From: Sinohyriopsis cumingii
Taxonomy: Eukaryota; Mollusca; Bivalvia; Unionida; Unionidae
Direction: 5' to 3'
NCBI GenBank assembly: GCA_028554795.2
Contig: CM068826.1
Location: forward strand, 107,105,602 to 107,169,601
DNA length: 64,000 nucleotides
Made by a program: the position numbers and the translations under genes
Shown here: positions 48,009 through 56,433 of the stretch, piece after piece
Position numbering within the stretch: position 1 is the stretch's first letter
Layout: every line of letters starts with the position of its first letter
Notes under the pieces: model-generated
Databases searched by the model: none
What the model was told of the DNA's origin: nothing
What the model saw: only the letters and a program-made list of their open reading frames with translations

Positions 48009-49325
48009 ATGATGCACCGAGAGTCTTGTGCCTGTTCCAAGTCGGAACTGGATCTCTTTGCCATTCCCCCCACCATGATGACCATGCAAGAATCCCAATG
48101 GGTGGAATTTCATCCCGTCTCTTCATTGACCGATTCCGCTCCTATCGAGTTTGAAATCAAAGGACAGCCCGAAGATTACATCGATCTGAATAGCAGTTAC
48201 TTGTACTTCAAAGTCAAAGTAACCGAAGCGGACGGTGACCCTCTCATTGATGCGTCCAGAGTAGCTCCCGTCAACAATTTGATGCATTCCTTGTTCAGTG
48301 GAGTGGACTTATATTTGAATAACAAACTGGTCAGCAGCAGCATGGATACTTACCCTTACCGAGCGTACCTGGAAAATCTCTTGACGTACGGAAAAGAAGC
48401 CAAAAACACTCATCTGGATGCTTGCGTGGTATGGAAGCCTGACGCATTAGGTGCAAAGTTCGACAGCACTACAATTGATGGGGATGATCAAAATACAACG
48501 GGATTTATAGAACTAAGAAAGAAAACTGCACTAAGTCGTAGTTTAGAACTGATGGATCGTTTACATTTGGACATGTGGTTGCAAGAAAAGTATTTGCTGA
48601 ACGGAGTGGATGGCCGCCTGAGACTCAATCGTAGCAGTGCCGCTTTCCATCTGTTGTCTAATGCTAAGGATTACAAAACTGTCATCCAACAAGCCAGACT
48701 CTACGTGCGACGTGTGGAAGTGTTACCTAAAGTAGGTAACGACATCAGTCAGACGTTCAGTAGAACGACCGCCAAGTATCCGATCCGACGCGTGGAAGTG
48801 AAAACCTTCACCATTCCTAGGGGACAGCGATCCATGATCGAAGATCATCTGTTCCAAGGACAGCTACCCAAACGTTTGATCCTTGGTATCGTCGAGAATA
48901 CAGCCTTCATCGGAGCTATCACTAAAAATCCTTTCTACTTTCAACACTTCAACGTGTCCAAGATCGAAGTCAGTCGCGATGGCAAGACATTGTGTACCCG
49001 ACCTTTCGAACCTAACTTTACCCAGAACAATTACTTGAGATCGTACTTGTCCCTGTACGAAGCCACCGGACAGTTAGGAACCAACACCAGTCACGGCATT
49101 ACGTACGAAGATTACGCAGGAGGTTATGCTTTGTGGGCTTTCGATTTCACTCCAGACCAAGGCAGCGACGAGGGACATTTCCACCCTATAAAATCAGGCC
49201 AGATTCGTGTGGAAATTCAGTTTGCAAACCGAGACCCTGATGTAACGGTGAACGTCATCCTGTATGCAGAATTCGATAATACGATAGAAATCAACAGTTT
49301 GAGAGAAGTCATTCTAGATTATTAG
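48009..49325 (+). CDS. Major capsid protein, double jelly-roll (Polinton C)
   Basis: 438 aa, relative of 20300-21607. The strands SSLTDSAPIEFEIKGQPEDY, SGVDLYLNNKLVSSSMDTYP and VNVILYAEFDNTIEINSLRE are kept. A surface-loop region (about residues 140-175) differs strongly between B and C, as expected for an exposed loop. Looks whole even though several neighbours are broken. Confidence 0.9.
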   Translation: MMHRESCACSKSELDLFAIPPTMMTMQESQWVEFHPVSSLTDSAPIEFEIKGQPEDYIDLNSSYLYFKVKVTEADGDPLIDASRVAPVNNLMHSLFSGVDLYLNNKLVSSSMDTYPYRAYLENLLTYGKEAKNTHLDACVVWKPDALGAKFDSTTIDGDDQNTTGFIELRKKTALSRSLELMDRLHLDMWLQEKYLLNGVDGRLRLNRSSAAFHLLSNAKDYKTVIQQARLYVRRVEVLPKVGNDISQTFSRTTAKYPIRRVEVKTFTIPRGQRSMIEDHLFQGQLPKRLILGIVENTAFIGAITKNPFYFQHFNVSKIEVSRDGKTLCTRPFEPNFTQNNYLRSYLSLYEATGQLGTNTSHGITYEDYAGGYALWAFDFTPDQGSDEGHFHPIKSGQIRVEIQFANRDPDVTVNVILYAEFDNTIEINSLREVILDY

Positions 49326-49330
49326 AAACC

Positions 49331-49813
49331 ATGGAAGACTGTTATCCCTCTTTACCTAGTGGAGAAACTTTAGACATGAAATGTGAGGAGACTGTGGAAG
49401 AAGAAGTGATCATGATGAAGTCAAGATGGCCAGAACAAGAAGCCCATTTAGTCTCCTGTTTTGCCAAACACTTGGTCGAAAAAATGACGGAATTGATCAA
49501 GAAAAATTGCTATGGATGTCAAAACGATCATCCCAGTCAAATTCAACACGATAAATGCCTGATGTTGAGTCAAGAAGAAAAATTGGACGAGTATCTGGAC
49601 GAAGCTTGGAGTCTCATCTCGGACGAAGTCGTGTTGCATCAGTGGTATAAAGACTTGCGTGAACATTCTTGTCCACCATTAACCACTCAAGAGATCGATC
49701 GTATCGAAGCTCTCCTGAATCAGAGTGAGGAGACGAAACGAAGAAACGGTTATTTGTCAGACATTTTCAAGCAAAAGGTCAGGATCGAATTGATGACTTA
49801 TTATTACCTGTGA
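49331..49813 (+). CDS. Conserved 160-aa Polinton protein (Polinton C)
   Basis: Same length and motif (CQNDHPSQIQHDKCLM) as the B copy, 5 bp after the capsid gene. Looks whole. Function unknown. Confidence 0.68.
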   Translation: MEDCYPSLPSGETLDMKCEETVEEEVIMMKSRWPEQEAHLVSCFAKHLVEKMTELIKKNCYGCQNDHPSQIQHDKCLMLSQEEKLDEYLDEAWSLISDEVVLHQWYKDLREHSCPPLTTQEIDRIEALLNQSEETKRRNGYLSDIFKQKVRIELMTYYYL

Positions 49814-49833
49814 AGAAGAAAACACACAAATCA

Positions 49834-50393
49834 ATGGATACCTGGGAACTTTATTACCTTTTGAACCACAGCTCGTACACGGCTTCTTGGAATCCTGTCG
49901 TCTGTGCTAAAGATGAACTCCCTCATCGCAAACCTCAAGACCATCTAGCTTATGTCATCAACACGGACGACAGTCATCTCCCAGGAACCCACTGGGTAGC
50001 CGTTTACTTTCCTCAAGAAGGATGTGAGGAATATTTCGATTCGTACGGATTGCCCCCTTTGGAAGACGATATCATCGACTTTATGAGAAGAAATGCTCAG
50101 ACCACCCGATTCAATAATGTGAAATTACAAGGCACAGATTCCTTGGTGTGTGGACAATATTGTGTGTATTTCTGCATCATCGCAGCCTGGGCTATTCCTT
50201 AGAACATTTAGTGACTCATTTTGATCCTCGTTCTTCTTCAAGAAACGATGTGAAAGTAGATCGATGGTTTTGTGACCAGTATGCTTATCTTTTGTCTCAA
50301 GCTAGGAAACGTAGTGTCCATCAATGGCCTAATGATTTCCAACAATGGAAATCACAATTTCATTCGCAACGTTGTCAGCCCTGTTTAAAGTAG
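49834..50393 (+). pseudogene. Adenain-like protease (Polinton C)
   Basis: Relative of 19263-19784 with His (LPGTHWVAVY), Asp (EYFDSYGLPP) and Cys (SLVCGQYCVYF) motifs recognisable. It starts at the ATG at 49834. Broken, about one break. Confidence 0.85.
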
Positions 50394-50503
50394 AGTGTGA
50401 ATTGAAAAAAATGTTTGTCATTTTTTAAAAAATGTTTGATGTTATATGGTTGGATTATTGTTAAAATATGTTAGAGTTGTTGGTTAGTGTTAAGTGATTT
50501 TTG

Positions 50504-50509
50504 AATAAA
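50504..50509 (+). terminator. AATAAA after the capsid/protease block (C)
   Basis: AATAAA about 110 nt after the protease. No histone-type hairpin lies between the protease and this signal. Confidence 0.6.
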
Positions 50510-50642
50510 AAATGTTGTGTTTTGAAAAAAAAATGCCTTTGTCTTTTGTTTGGCTATAAGAATGTTGATTCATGCTCTTTGGCTTCTTACTATCCCTCTC
50601 ATGACACTCATTGAACGTTGCGGCTCGAAAAAAAAACGTGGA

Positions 50643-50670
50643 GGGATGTTTTCCTTCACGTCCGCGCTTT
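50643..50670 (+). promoter_or_regulatory. Shared accessory promoter motif, gene 1 of C
   Basis: GGGATGTTTTCCTTCACGTC then CGCGCTTTG, upstream of the polyQ gene. Same motif as 18971-18999 of B. Confidence 0.78.
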
Positions 50671-50769
50671 GACTTTAAGAACCGGGACAGTTTCCAGTCT
50701 AACCATCCATTGTCGACTCATCCTCCTACGAAGATGTGATCCAAACTAGCTAAGCTAAACGAAGCCTAC

Positions 50770-51099
50770 GTGAATTTGCATAGGGTCAGACACAGTCTGA
50801 TACCGAAGCCAGAAGAGATAGAGAATGTGAGAATGCTAAAAGTCACTGAAGACCTGATAGAAGAGCTCTTCAGAGAAGAAGTGAACAGGGAGAAAGAAGA
50901 ATGGACAGAGAAGTACAGACTTCAGAGACAGCAGCAACAGCAACAACAACAACAGCAGCAGCAGCAGCAGGAACCTGAACCTGAGAGAGGCTTTGTCGAT
51001 TATCGTATCGACACCAAAGCGTTCTTCTTCTCTTTCCGAAGAAGCAGACCTATCGTCAGAAGGTCTATCCTCAGAGGACGTCGCATTCTTAGAAACTAA
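50770..51099 (+). pseudogene. PolyQ accessory protein 1 (Polinton C)
   Basis: NLHRVRHSLIPKPEEIENVR, a Gln run of about 15, and a basic end (RRSILRGRRILRN), matching 18541-18906 of B. The upstream part is less clear than in B. Probably broken near the start. Confidence 0.5.
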
Positions 51100-51135
51100 A
51101 AGATTGCCATAGCAAACAAAAAACCCACAAAAAAC

Positions 51136-51151
51136 AGCCCTTTTCAGGGCT
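51136..51151 (+). terminator. Histone-type 3' stem-loop, polyQ gene of C
   Basis: Plus strand AGCCCTTTTCAGGGCT, then ACCCCAATACTCTAGAAAAG. It starts 37 nt after the stop at 51099. Confidence 0.85.
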
Positions 51152-51523
51152 ACCCCAATACTCTAGAAAAGAAATAACAATCGATTTGCCAATGTGTGTA
51201 GGTAGAGTAGTGTGAATATAAACACTAACTCTTTTTTATAGTGAGAGGGTATGTGTTTGTGTATAGGATTGTGTGTTTGTAAGTGCTGACGTACGTTGGT
51301 GTGGATAGTAGATTAAGATCATGTTTTTTTTTGTTGTTTGAGGTGTGGGAGAGTAGATTTGGGGGTTTGATTGGATTGATTTACGTATGTGGATAGTATA
51401 TTGAAGTGATTAATGAAAAATTTTTTTTAGAATAGTAATGGGCAGTATAAAAAAGTGAGTGAGTGTTTCTTTTAGGTCCGCGAGTTGTTTGGTCATGATC
51501 TAGGTTAGATCAATTTTGTTTTA

Positions 51524-51560
51524 GGGGATGTTTTCCTTCACGTCCGCGCTTTCACTATAA
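51524..51560 (+). promoter_or_regulatory. Shared accessory promoter motif, gene 2 of C
   Basis: GGGGATGTTTTCCTTCACGT, CCGCGCTTTC and ACTATAA, about 40 bp before the ATG at 51601. A degenerate partial copy (TTTTAGGTCCGCGAG) lies near 51470-51485. Confidence 0.82.
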
Positions 51561-51600
51561 ATTGAAACTCGCTGGACAGTCTAGCTACCCTTGTTGATTG

Positions 51601-51846
51601 ATGAAGAGAATGAACACCAGAATTGTAAAGCTTCTAGAACTCCAGATGCACCTGGAATATGCCAGGCGCCTGTTGAATGAACTGGCCGCGGAGGCCATTG
51701 TCGAAAAGGGAAGGATGAGAGAGGAGGAGGAAAGAAGAAAAAAGAAGAGGAGGAAAAGGAGAGAGGAAATTTCAGAATCCCAGAGACAGAAAATTGGGAT
51801 TCTGAAGCCACATATCCCGCCTCTGCTCTCCCCCAAAAAAGAGTGA
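51601..51846 (+). CDS. Glu/Arg-rich accessory protein 2 (Polinton C)
   Basis: 81 aa from the ATG at 51601 (MKRMNTRIVKLLELQMHLEY), then an EEERRKKKRRKRREE run. It is shorter than the B relative at 17718-18083, and the hairpin lies 88 nt after this stop rather than the usual 19-37. State of the copy uncertain. Confidence 0.5.
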   Translation: MKRMNTRIVKLLELQMHLEYARRLLNELAAEAIVEKGRMREEEERRKKKRRKRREEISESQRQKIGILKPHIPPLLSPKKE

Positions 51847-51933
51847 AAAGAGACTGGGGAAGAAGATGTGTGTGTGGCGCCAGGCCAGGAAGGTGCCAGC
51901 ATTAGAAAGGTGCATCTGGAGTTAAAAACAAAC

Positions 51934-51949
51934 AGCCCTTTTCAGGGCT
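51934..51949 (+). terminator. Histone-type 3' stem-loop, accessory gene 2 of C
   Basis: Plus strand AGCCCTTTTCAGGGCT, then ACCCAATACTCTAGAAAAGA. Confidence 0.85.
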
Positions 51950-52085
51950 ACCCAATACTCTAGAAAAGAAATAACAATCGATTTGCCAATGTGTGTGTAT
52001 GTAGAGTAGTGTGAATATAAACACTGACTCTTTTTTTATAGTGAGAGGGTATGTGTTTGTGTGTTTGTTTGTGTGTTTGTGTTTG

Positions 52086-52395
52086 TAACCGCTCACGTAC
52101 GATTGTGTGGATAGTGGATTATGGGTTTGTTTATTGTTTCTTAGCGTATGTGGAGAGTATAGTTTGGGTTTTGTAACCGCTCACGTACGATTGTGTGGAT
52201 AGTAGATTATGGATTTGTTTATTGTTTCTTAGCGTATGTGGAGAGTATAGTTTGGGTTTTGTAACCGCTCACGTACGATTGTGTGGATAGTAGATTATGG
52301 ATTTCGTTCATTGTTTCTTAGCGTATGTGGAGAGTATAGTTTGGGTTTTGTAACCGCTCACGTACGATTGTGTGGATAGTAGATTATGGATTTCG
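52086..52395. repeat. Minisatellite, period about 87 bp
   Basis: Four head-to-tail copies, each starting GTAACCGCTCACGTACGATT and containing TTGTTTCTTAGCGTATGTGG, the last one partial. B has about one unit in the matching place (near 17455-17540). It sits between accessory genes 2 and 3 of C. Confidence 0.88.
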
Positions 52396-52489
52396 TTTTA
52401 ATGATTTGCGTGTGTAAATAGTAGATTTGGGGTTTGTTAAATGTTGCTTCACTTATGTGGATAGTATATTATATGAAATGAGAAAGTAG

Positions 52490-52526
52490 GGGGATGTTTT
52501 CCTTCACGTCCGCGCTTTCACTATAA
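52490..52526 (+). promoter_or_regulatory. Shared accessory promoter motif, gene 3 of C
   Basis: GGGGATGTTTTCCTTCACGT, CCGCGCTTTC, ACTATAA; about 50 bp before the ATG at 52577. Identical to the copy at 51524 over 37 bp. Confidence 0.83.
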
Positions 52527-52576
52527 GAACCCACAGTATTCGTTGTTCAAACCATTCTAAGGAATAAACAAAGAAG

Positions 52577-53155
52577 ATGGAGGTGACAAAATTATTTAAC
52601 GATTTGAGACATAGCTATTTTGGGATCATGGATGGAACTTATGTAGTAGAAAGATTGAATAAGGAAGGAAGATTTGAAGGTAGCCTGAACAATGTGAAGA
52701 ATCTTGGAGTAGCAAAAGATCAAATAGGGGGAATGATTGAGGAAGAAGTAGAAAGAATCAGAGGATTCATTGACCCACCTTACGTGAGAATAGGTACTTT
52801 AAAGGAAGCCTCGGATCGTATCACAGAAGTCAGGAGCTTCCTAGAAAATAGCTTTCATTGGACTGACTGGTGGTACGTAAAGTGGGGTTGTAACCAGTTG
52901 ATAAAAGCAGAAGAACTAATTAGAGAGGTAATGAAAGTAGAAGTGATGAAGATAAAAGAAAAATGGAGCAAAGAGAAAAAGGAAGAAGAGAATAAGAAGA
53001 AGAAATTAGAGTTTGAAAGATTGAATAACTGGATGAAGATACAGGCCAAGTTCCGAGCCATGGGTCACCCGGACTGGATACCGGAAACAGAAAAGAAGAA
53101 GAAGAAAGGAATGATGGAAAAAATAAGAGGATGGCTACAGAAGTGGAGGAAATAA
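52577..53155 (+). CDS. Coiled-coil accessory protein 3 (Polinton C)
   Basis: 192 aa. The N-terminal half (LFNDLRHSYFGIMDGTYVVE and VRSFLENSFHWTDWWYVK) looks folded and helical. It is followed by a Glu/Lys coiled coil (KEKWSKEKKEEENKKKKLEF) and a basic, Trp-containing end (KIRGWLQKWRK). The B relative is shorter and shares mainly the layout and the last residues, so this gene changes quickly. Looks whole; function unknown. Confidence 0.6.
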   Translation: MEVTKLFNDLRHSYFGIMDGTYVVERLNKEGRFEGSLNNVKNLGVAKDQIGGMIEEEVERIRGFIDPPYVRIGTLKEASDRITEVRSFLENSFHWTDWWYVKWGCNQLIKAEELIREVMKVEVMKIKEKWSKEKKEEENKKKKLEFERLNNWMKIQAKFRAMGHPDWIPETEKKKKKGMMEKIRGWLQKWRK

Positions 53156-53173
53156 AAGAAGAAGATGATGATG

Positions 53174-53586
53174 AAACCAAAGGCCCTTTTCAGGGCCACC
53201 CACATTTCTCGAAAAGAGATTGACTTTCCATTGCCTACCCCTTTTTTAAAATTTTTTTTAAAAAAATCCCATGTTCAGTTCCCCTTGTCCCTAAAGTAGT
53301 TTTTTTTTTCTAACATGTTCAATTGCCTTTGTCCCTAGAATCGATACTTTCTTTCCATTGTTCGAATGCCTTTGTCCCTAGAATGGATATTTCCTTTTTT
53401 TTCCTTTCTCCAATGTTAAATTCCCTTGTCGCCAGAGTTACCCAAGGTTTTTTGCCCATGTTAAATTTCCCTTGTCGCTAGAGTGACCCAAGGTGGTTAA
53501 TGTTAAATTTCCATTGTCGCCAGAGTGACCCAAGGGTGTTTTTAATGCTAATTCCCATTGTCGCTAGGGTGACCCCATTCACTACT
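53174..53586. repeat. Right terminal inverted repeat of Polinton C
   Basis: About 413 bp, inverted copy of 15145-15569. It ends CACTACT followed by the duplication TTTGAT at 53587-53592. Confidence 0.92.
53182..53197 (+). terminator. Histone-type 3' stem-loop, accessory gene 3 of C
   Basis: Plus strand GGCCCTTTTCAGGGCC after AACCAAA, then ACCCACATTTCTCGAAAAGA. It starts 27 nt after the stop at 53155. It lies in the terminal repeat. Confidence 0.88.
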
Positions 53587-53592
53587 TTTGAT

Positions 53593-54722
53593 CCTATCAT
53601 TGTAAACAAATCACTAAAGACAACTGAAAACTTAGCGCTGAAATTGACAATTTTGATGATGAAAACGTTTTTTTAATAAGTTTGAATTTTTAAACATATT
53701 CTATATTTAAAAAAAGATTTGCTATATGATATTAGTGAAGCTGATGATGTTCCATTACCTACACTAAAAGAGTCTCGTGAGTTGTCGTTGTTAAGATACT
53801 ATAAAAAAATTTGATAATGTATTTACAAAACCTTACGAAAAACTATTGAAAAACTTTGGTTAATATACCAATGTTTATATTGGTGAAAATATAAAAAATG
53901 ATATCAGTAATAAAAATGTACTTCGATATGAAATTTTATTAAATTTTATAAAAGCATATGCGATTATTAGACAACATATTGTTCTTAACAATTTTAGTAT
54001 AATGCTTGTTTATTTTGATGAATTAGCAAAATTTTCTTTTAAGTCTTGTAATAGATGTCTACAAATTTAATTCGTACAGTTGGTTAATAAAAAATGAGGT
54101 TTAACTGATAAACTGTATAACTATACGGCATCGGTTGTCTGTGACATGTACAGAATTGTTTTATAGCTGATGATGATAATACTGTATTTCGTGAATTTTT
54201 TGATAGTTTTGCTGTAACTACTATTTTCAAAGTTGTATAAACAAAAATATAACAATGAAAAAACAAATCATTGATTTCAATCATATCTCAGAAAATATCC
54301 GAGAATCTGATCTTAATGCGTTAATACAATATTATAAATTTTAGCATAAGAAGCTTTGGTGTATAAAACAATCTTACAGGTATTATGGAAATATTTTACG
54401 AGTAATTTTGTATTTACCATTGTTATTAGCTAGCTCTGGTATAGTTTCTAGTGGAGCAATGGTAAATCCGTTTTTGTTGATTATCTCAGGAATCGGTGTC
54501 AGTTTGTCAACAATGTTAAAACAAATCGAACTAACATTGAGGCCCAAAAATTCTTGTAAAATAGCAATTATAATATATCAAAAATTGCTGGACCAGGTTA
54601 GATCTTATTTACGCGGAGTTAAATATGACATGAACGATTTAATTCATGAGTTTCACACAATTGATAGTGTTCTTACATATATTTTACCAATGCGAATAAT
54701 CAGGTATGAAAATCGATATTAA
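53593..54722 (+). pseudogene. Decayed Polinton-like remnant E with two-TM gene
   Basis: Coding-like but decayed plus-strand sequence. The clearest part, about 54275-54722, has two hydrophobic segments (LPLLLASSGIVSSGAMVNPF, LLIISGIGVSLSTM) and then a helical end (YQKLLDQVRSYLRGVKYDMN). This layout is like the two-TM gene of A (204) and D (63883). E may be an older A-type element into which C inserted. Broken, many breaks. Confidence 0.45.
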
Positions 54723-54839
54723 AAGATGTATAAAACCGAATGAGTTAGGGAACAAATTAGTTTAGCTCAGTCATTAGCATCTGCTAAGGCCGAAATACCA
54801 TTTCATACATTTCATTACAATCTCTGGAGCTCTGTCGCC

Positions 54840-55169
54840 ATTATTCTTCTTCGGCACGTAAATCAGCTCTTCTTTGCAAATACGCAATATAATCCTGTTC
54901 GAGTCTATCAACGTCATCATCAAATTCATTTTCGTCGATTTCATCACTATATATCCTATCGTATTCTATTTTTATTATTATTTCTATTTCTTCTTGTTCT
55001 CTTCTTCCTTACGTTCCATAATCATTTCTTCTTTTCTTCTTCTTTCCGCACGTTCTCTCATTTTTCGAACTCTATCATCTTCTCTTCTCTGTTCTTATTC
55101 TTTTATTCTTGCCGCACGTTCTCTTAATATTTGAATTTGTTCTTCTACTGGTGTATCGTTATGATTCAT
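54840..55169 (-). pseudogene. Decayed Arg/Glu-rich coiled-coil gene
   Basis: The minus strand starts MNHNDTPVEEQIQILRERAA and continues with RKMRERAERRRKEEMIMERK, a charged coiled coil. It converges with the two-TM remnant. It opens MNH, like the 102-aa gene of element A at 2911, and lies in the same relative place (minus strand, facing the capsid block), so it may be a relative; the sequences otherwise differ. Broken, about two breaks. Confidence 0.4.
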
Positions 55170-56062
55170 TTTTTTATAACAATAACTAAATCTCTAATAT
55201 GAAAATTTTTTGCATCATAATTAGACATAAAAATCTAATATTTTTTAAAATTGTGATAGAAGCTCGGAAAAATAAACTTGTGATATTTTTATATATCGTT
55301 TAAAAATCCGATATAGAAGCCTTAAATTTGCAAATTACACTTAATACGAAGATGATAGTATGCTTTGAGCCAGAAACCTGACCTTTATCTACTACTATAG
55401 ATTCTCCCATAATCAGCTTAAAGGGTGTTTGATATTGTGCAAAACAAATTGGAGAAAGTGATCCAGAAAAGGTTTGAAATCCGGCAATACAAAAAAATAT
55501 TAGTAAAAATAGAAGTTTCCAAAGAAGGTTTATTCATAGTTTCCAACTGATGCAACAGTTTACGTAAACCACAAAACTGTTTCCCTGAGAAATAACAGTA
55601 CCGACAATTAGTAAGACGTGTTCAAACTTTTATACTGATAACTGTATCTGATGTTTTAAAAAAGTACACATAATAACAGATCGCACGGTAATTGCCGTAC
55701 ATTAGGTTATACGCATCAACATATCCACTTACAAATTAGCAGAAAAGAAAACATAAATGCGCAGAAAATGTATATTTCTTTCGTATCTGATGCTCATATG
55801 AACGTTCAAAATAATCAACTAATATAAACTGTTTTATGTGCGGTCTGTGCAGAAGGCAGCGTGTGCTGAAAACTGCATATACCATGCAGAGCCTCGTAAT
55901 ATAATAACTTGTGGAGTAACTAATTGTGAAATTATTTTCCCCTAAATTTGAATGAGACCGAATCTATTCAGCTTTTTGGTTCAACAATATTTACAACCGA
56001 AAGTGGTTAGGAAGAAGTGAAAGGTTGATTGTTATAGATCCTAAGGGTAAATTGAAAATGTA
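55170..56062. other. AT-rich flank, mostly without genes
   Basis: No convincing gene. One minus-strand stretch without ATG at 55300-55533 reads as a signal-peptide-like segment (WKLLFLLIFFCIAGFQTFSG) followed by an 55-residue tail (FKLIMGESIVVDKGQVSG). It may be a fragment of a host exon or of an old element. Weak support. Confidence 0.35.
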
Positions 56063-56070
56063 CTTAGAGT

Positions 56071-56425
56071 CAGTGGCGTCGCTAGGGGGGTGCGGGGGTG
56101 CGGACCGCACTGGGTGACACCATCTCAGAGGGATGACACCAAAATGAAAAATTGCAAATTTTACAGAGCACACACTGCTCGGTCTAGTCGGATTTCATAA
56201 GCGGATAACCGATCATAGTTAAATACATGACTAGCAGGCACAGCAGTGGCGTCGCTAGGGGTATGCGGGGGGGGGGGGGCGGACTGCACCGGGTGACACC
56301 ATCAGAGGGGGTGACACCAAAATGACATTACTAAGGATTCTGTATGGTCTGTTACGGAAGGAGGACCATGGGGGTGACACCATGAGCTACCGCACTGGGT
56401 GACACCAACCCGAGTGACGCCACTG
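56071..56425. mobile_element. hAT-like MITE with 8-bp duplication
   Basis: The left end is CAGTGGCGTCGCTAGGG and the right end closes GTGACGCCACTG, roughly inverted. Flanking octamers CTTAGAGT (56063-56070) and TTTAGAGT (56426-56433) agree at seven of eight positions, as expected for a hAT-type target duplication. A second left-end-like copy begins at 56245, so the element is internally duplicated or composite. No transposase. Confidence 0.65.
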
Positions 56426-56433
56426 TTTAGAGT

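Larger units (their letters stand above)
15145..53586 (+). mobile_element. Polinton C (outer element, interrupted by B)
   Basis: The left terminus begins AGTAGTGAATGGGGTCACCC and the right end is its inverted copy ending CACTACT, as expected for AG...CT Polinton ends. The 6-bp target duplication TTTGAT lies at 15139-15144 and 53587-53592. Without the nested element B (16602-36767) and the repeated CCAAAA, C measures about 18.3 kb. It carries PolB, integrase, ATPase, protease, major and minor capsid and accessory genes, on the plus strand apart from the 76-aa and zinc-knuckle genes. It is broken, with about eight or more breaks, and lacks a module that B has. It is older than B, which sits in it. 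Confidence 0.93.

Noticed and set aside
50643-50670. CCGCGCTTT as an E2F site
   Set aside because: The E2F consensus TTTSSCGC is not matched in either orientation, although S-phase control would have fitted the hairpins.
52086-52395. CRISPR-like array
   Set aside because: Repeats are adjacent without unique spacers and the genome is eukaryotic; it is a minisatellite.
16868-53197. Hairpins as bacterial-type intrinsic terminators
   Set aside because: The setting is a metazoan genome, and the six-pair stem with four-base loop, ACCC flank and purine box fit histone mRNA 3' ends, not GC stem plus U-run termination.
15145-53586. One large palindromic (inverted-dimer) element
   Set aside because: The two halves are not equal copies. 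Each element has its own terminal repeats and its own 6-bp duplication, and the junction sequences show B inserted into C.
54754-55169. Plus-strand Ser/Phe/Leu-rich frame near 54874-55134
   Set aside because: It is the complement of an Arg/Glu-rich minus-strand coiled-coil gene.
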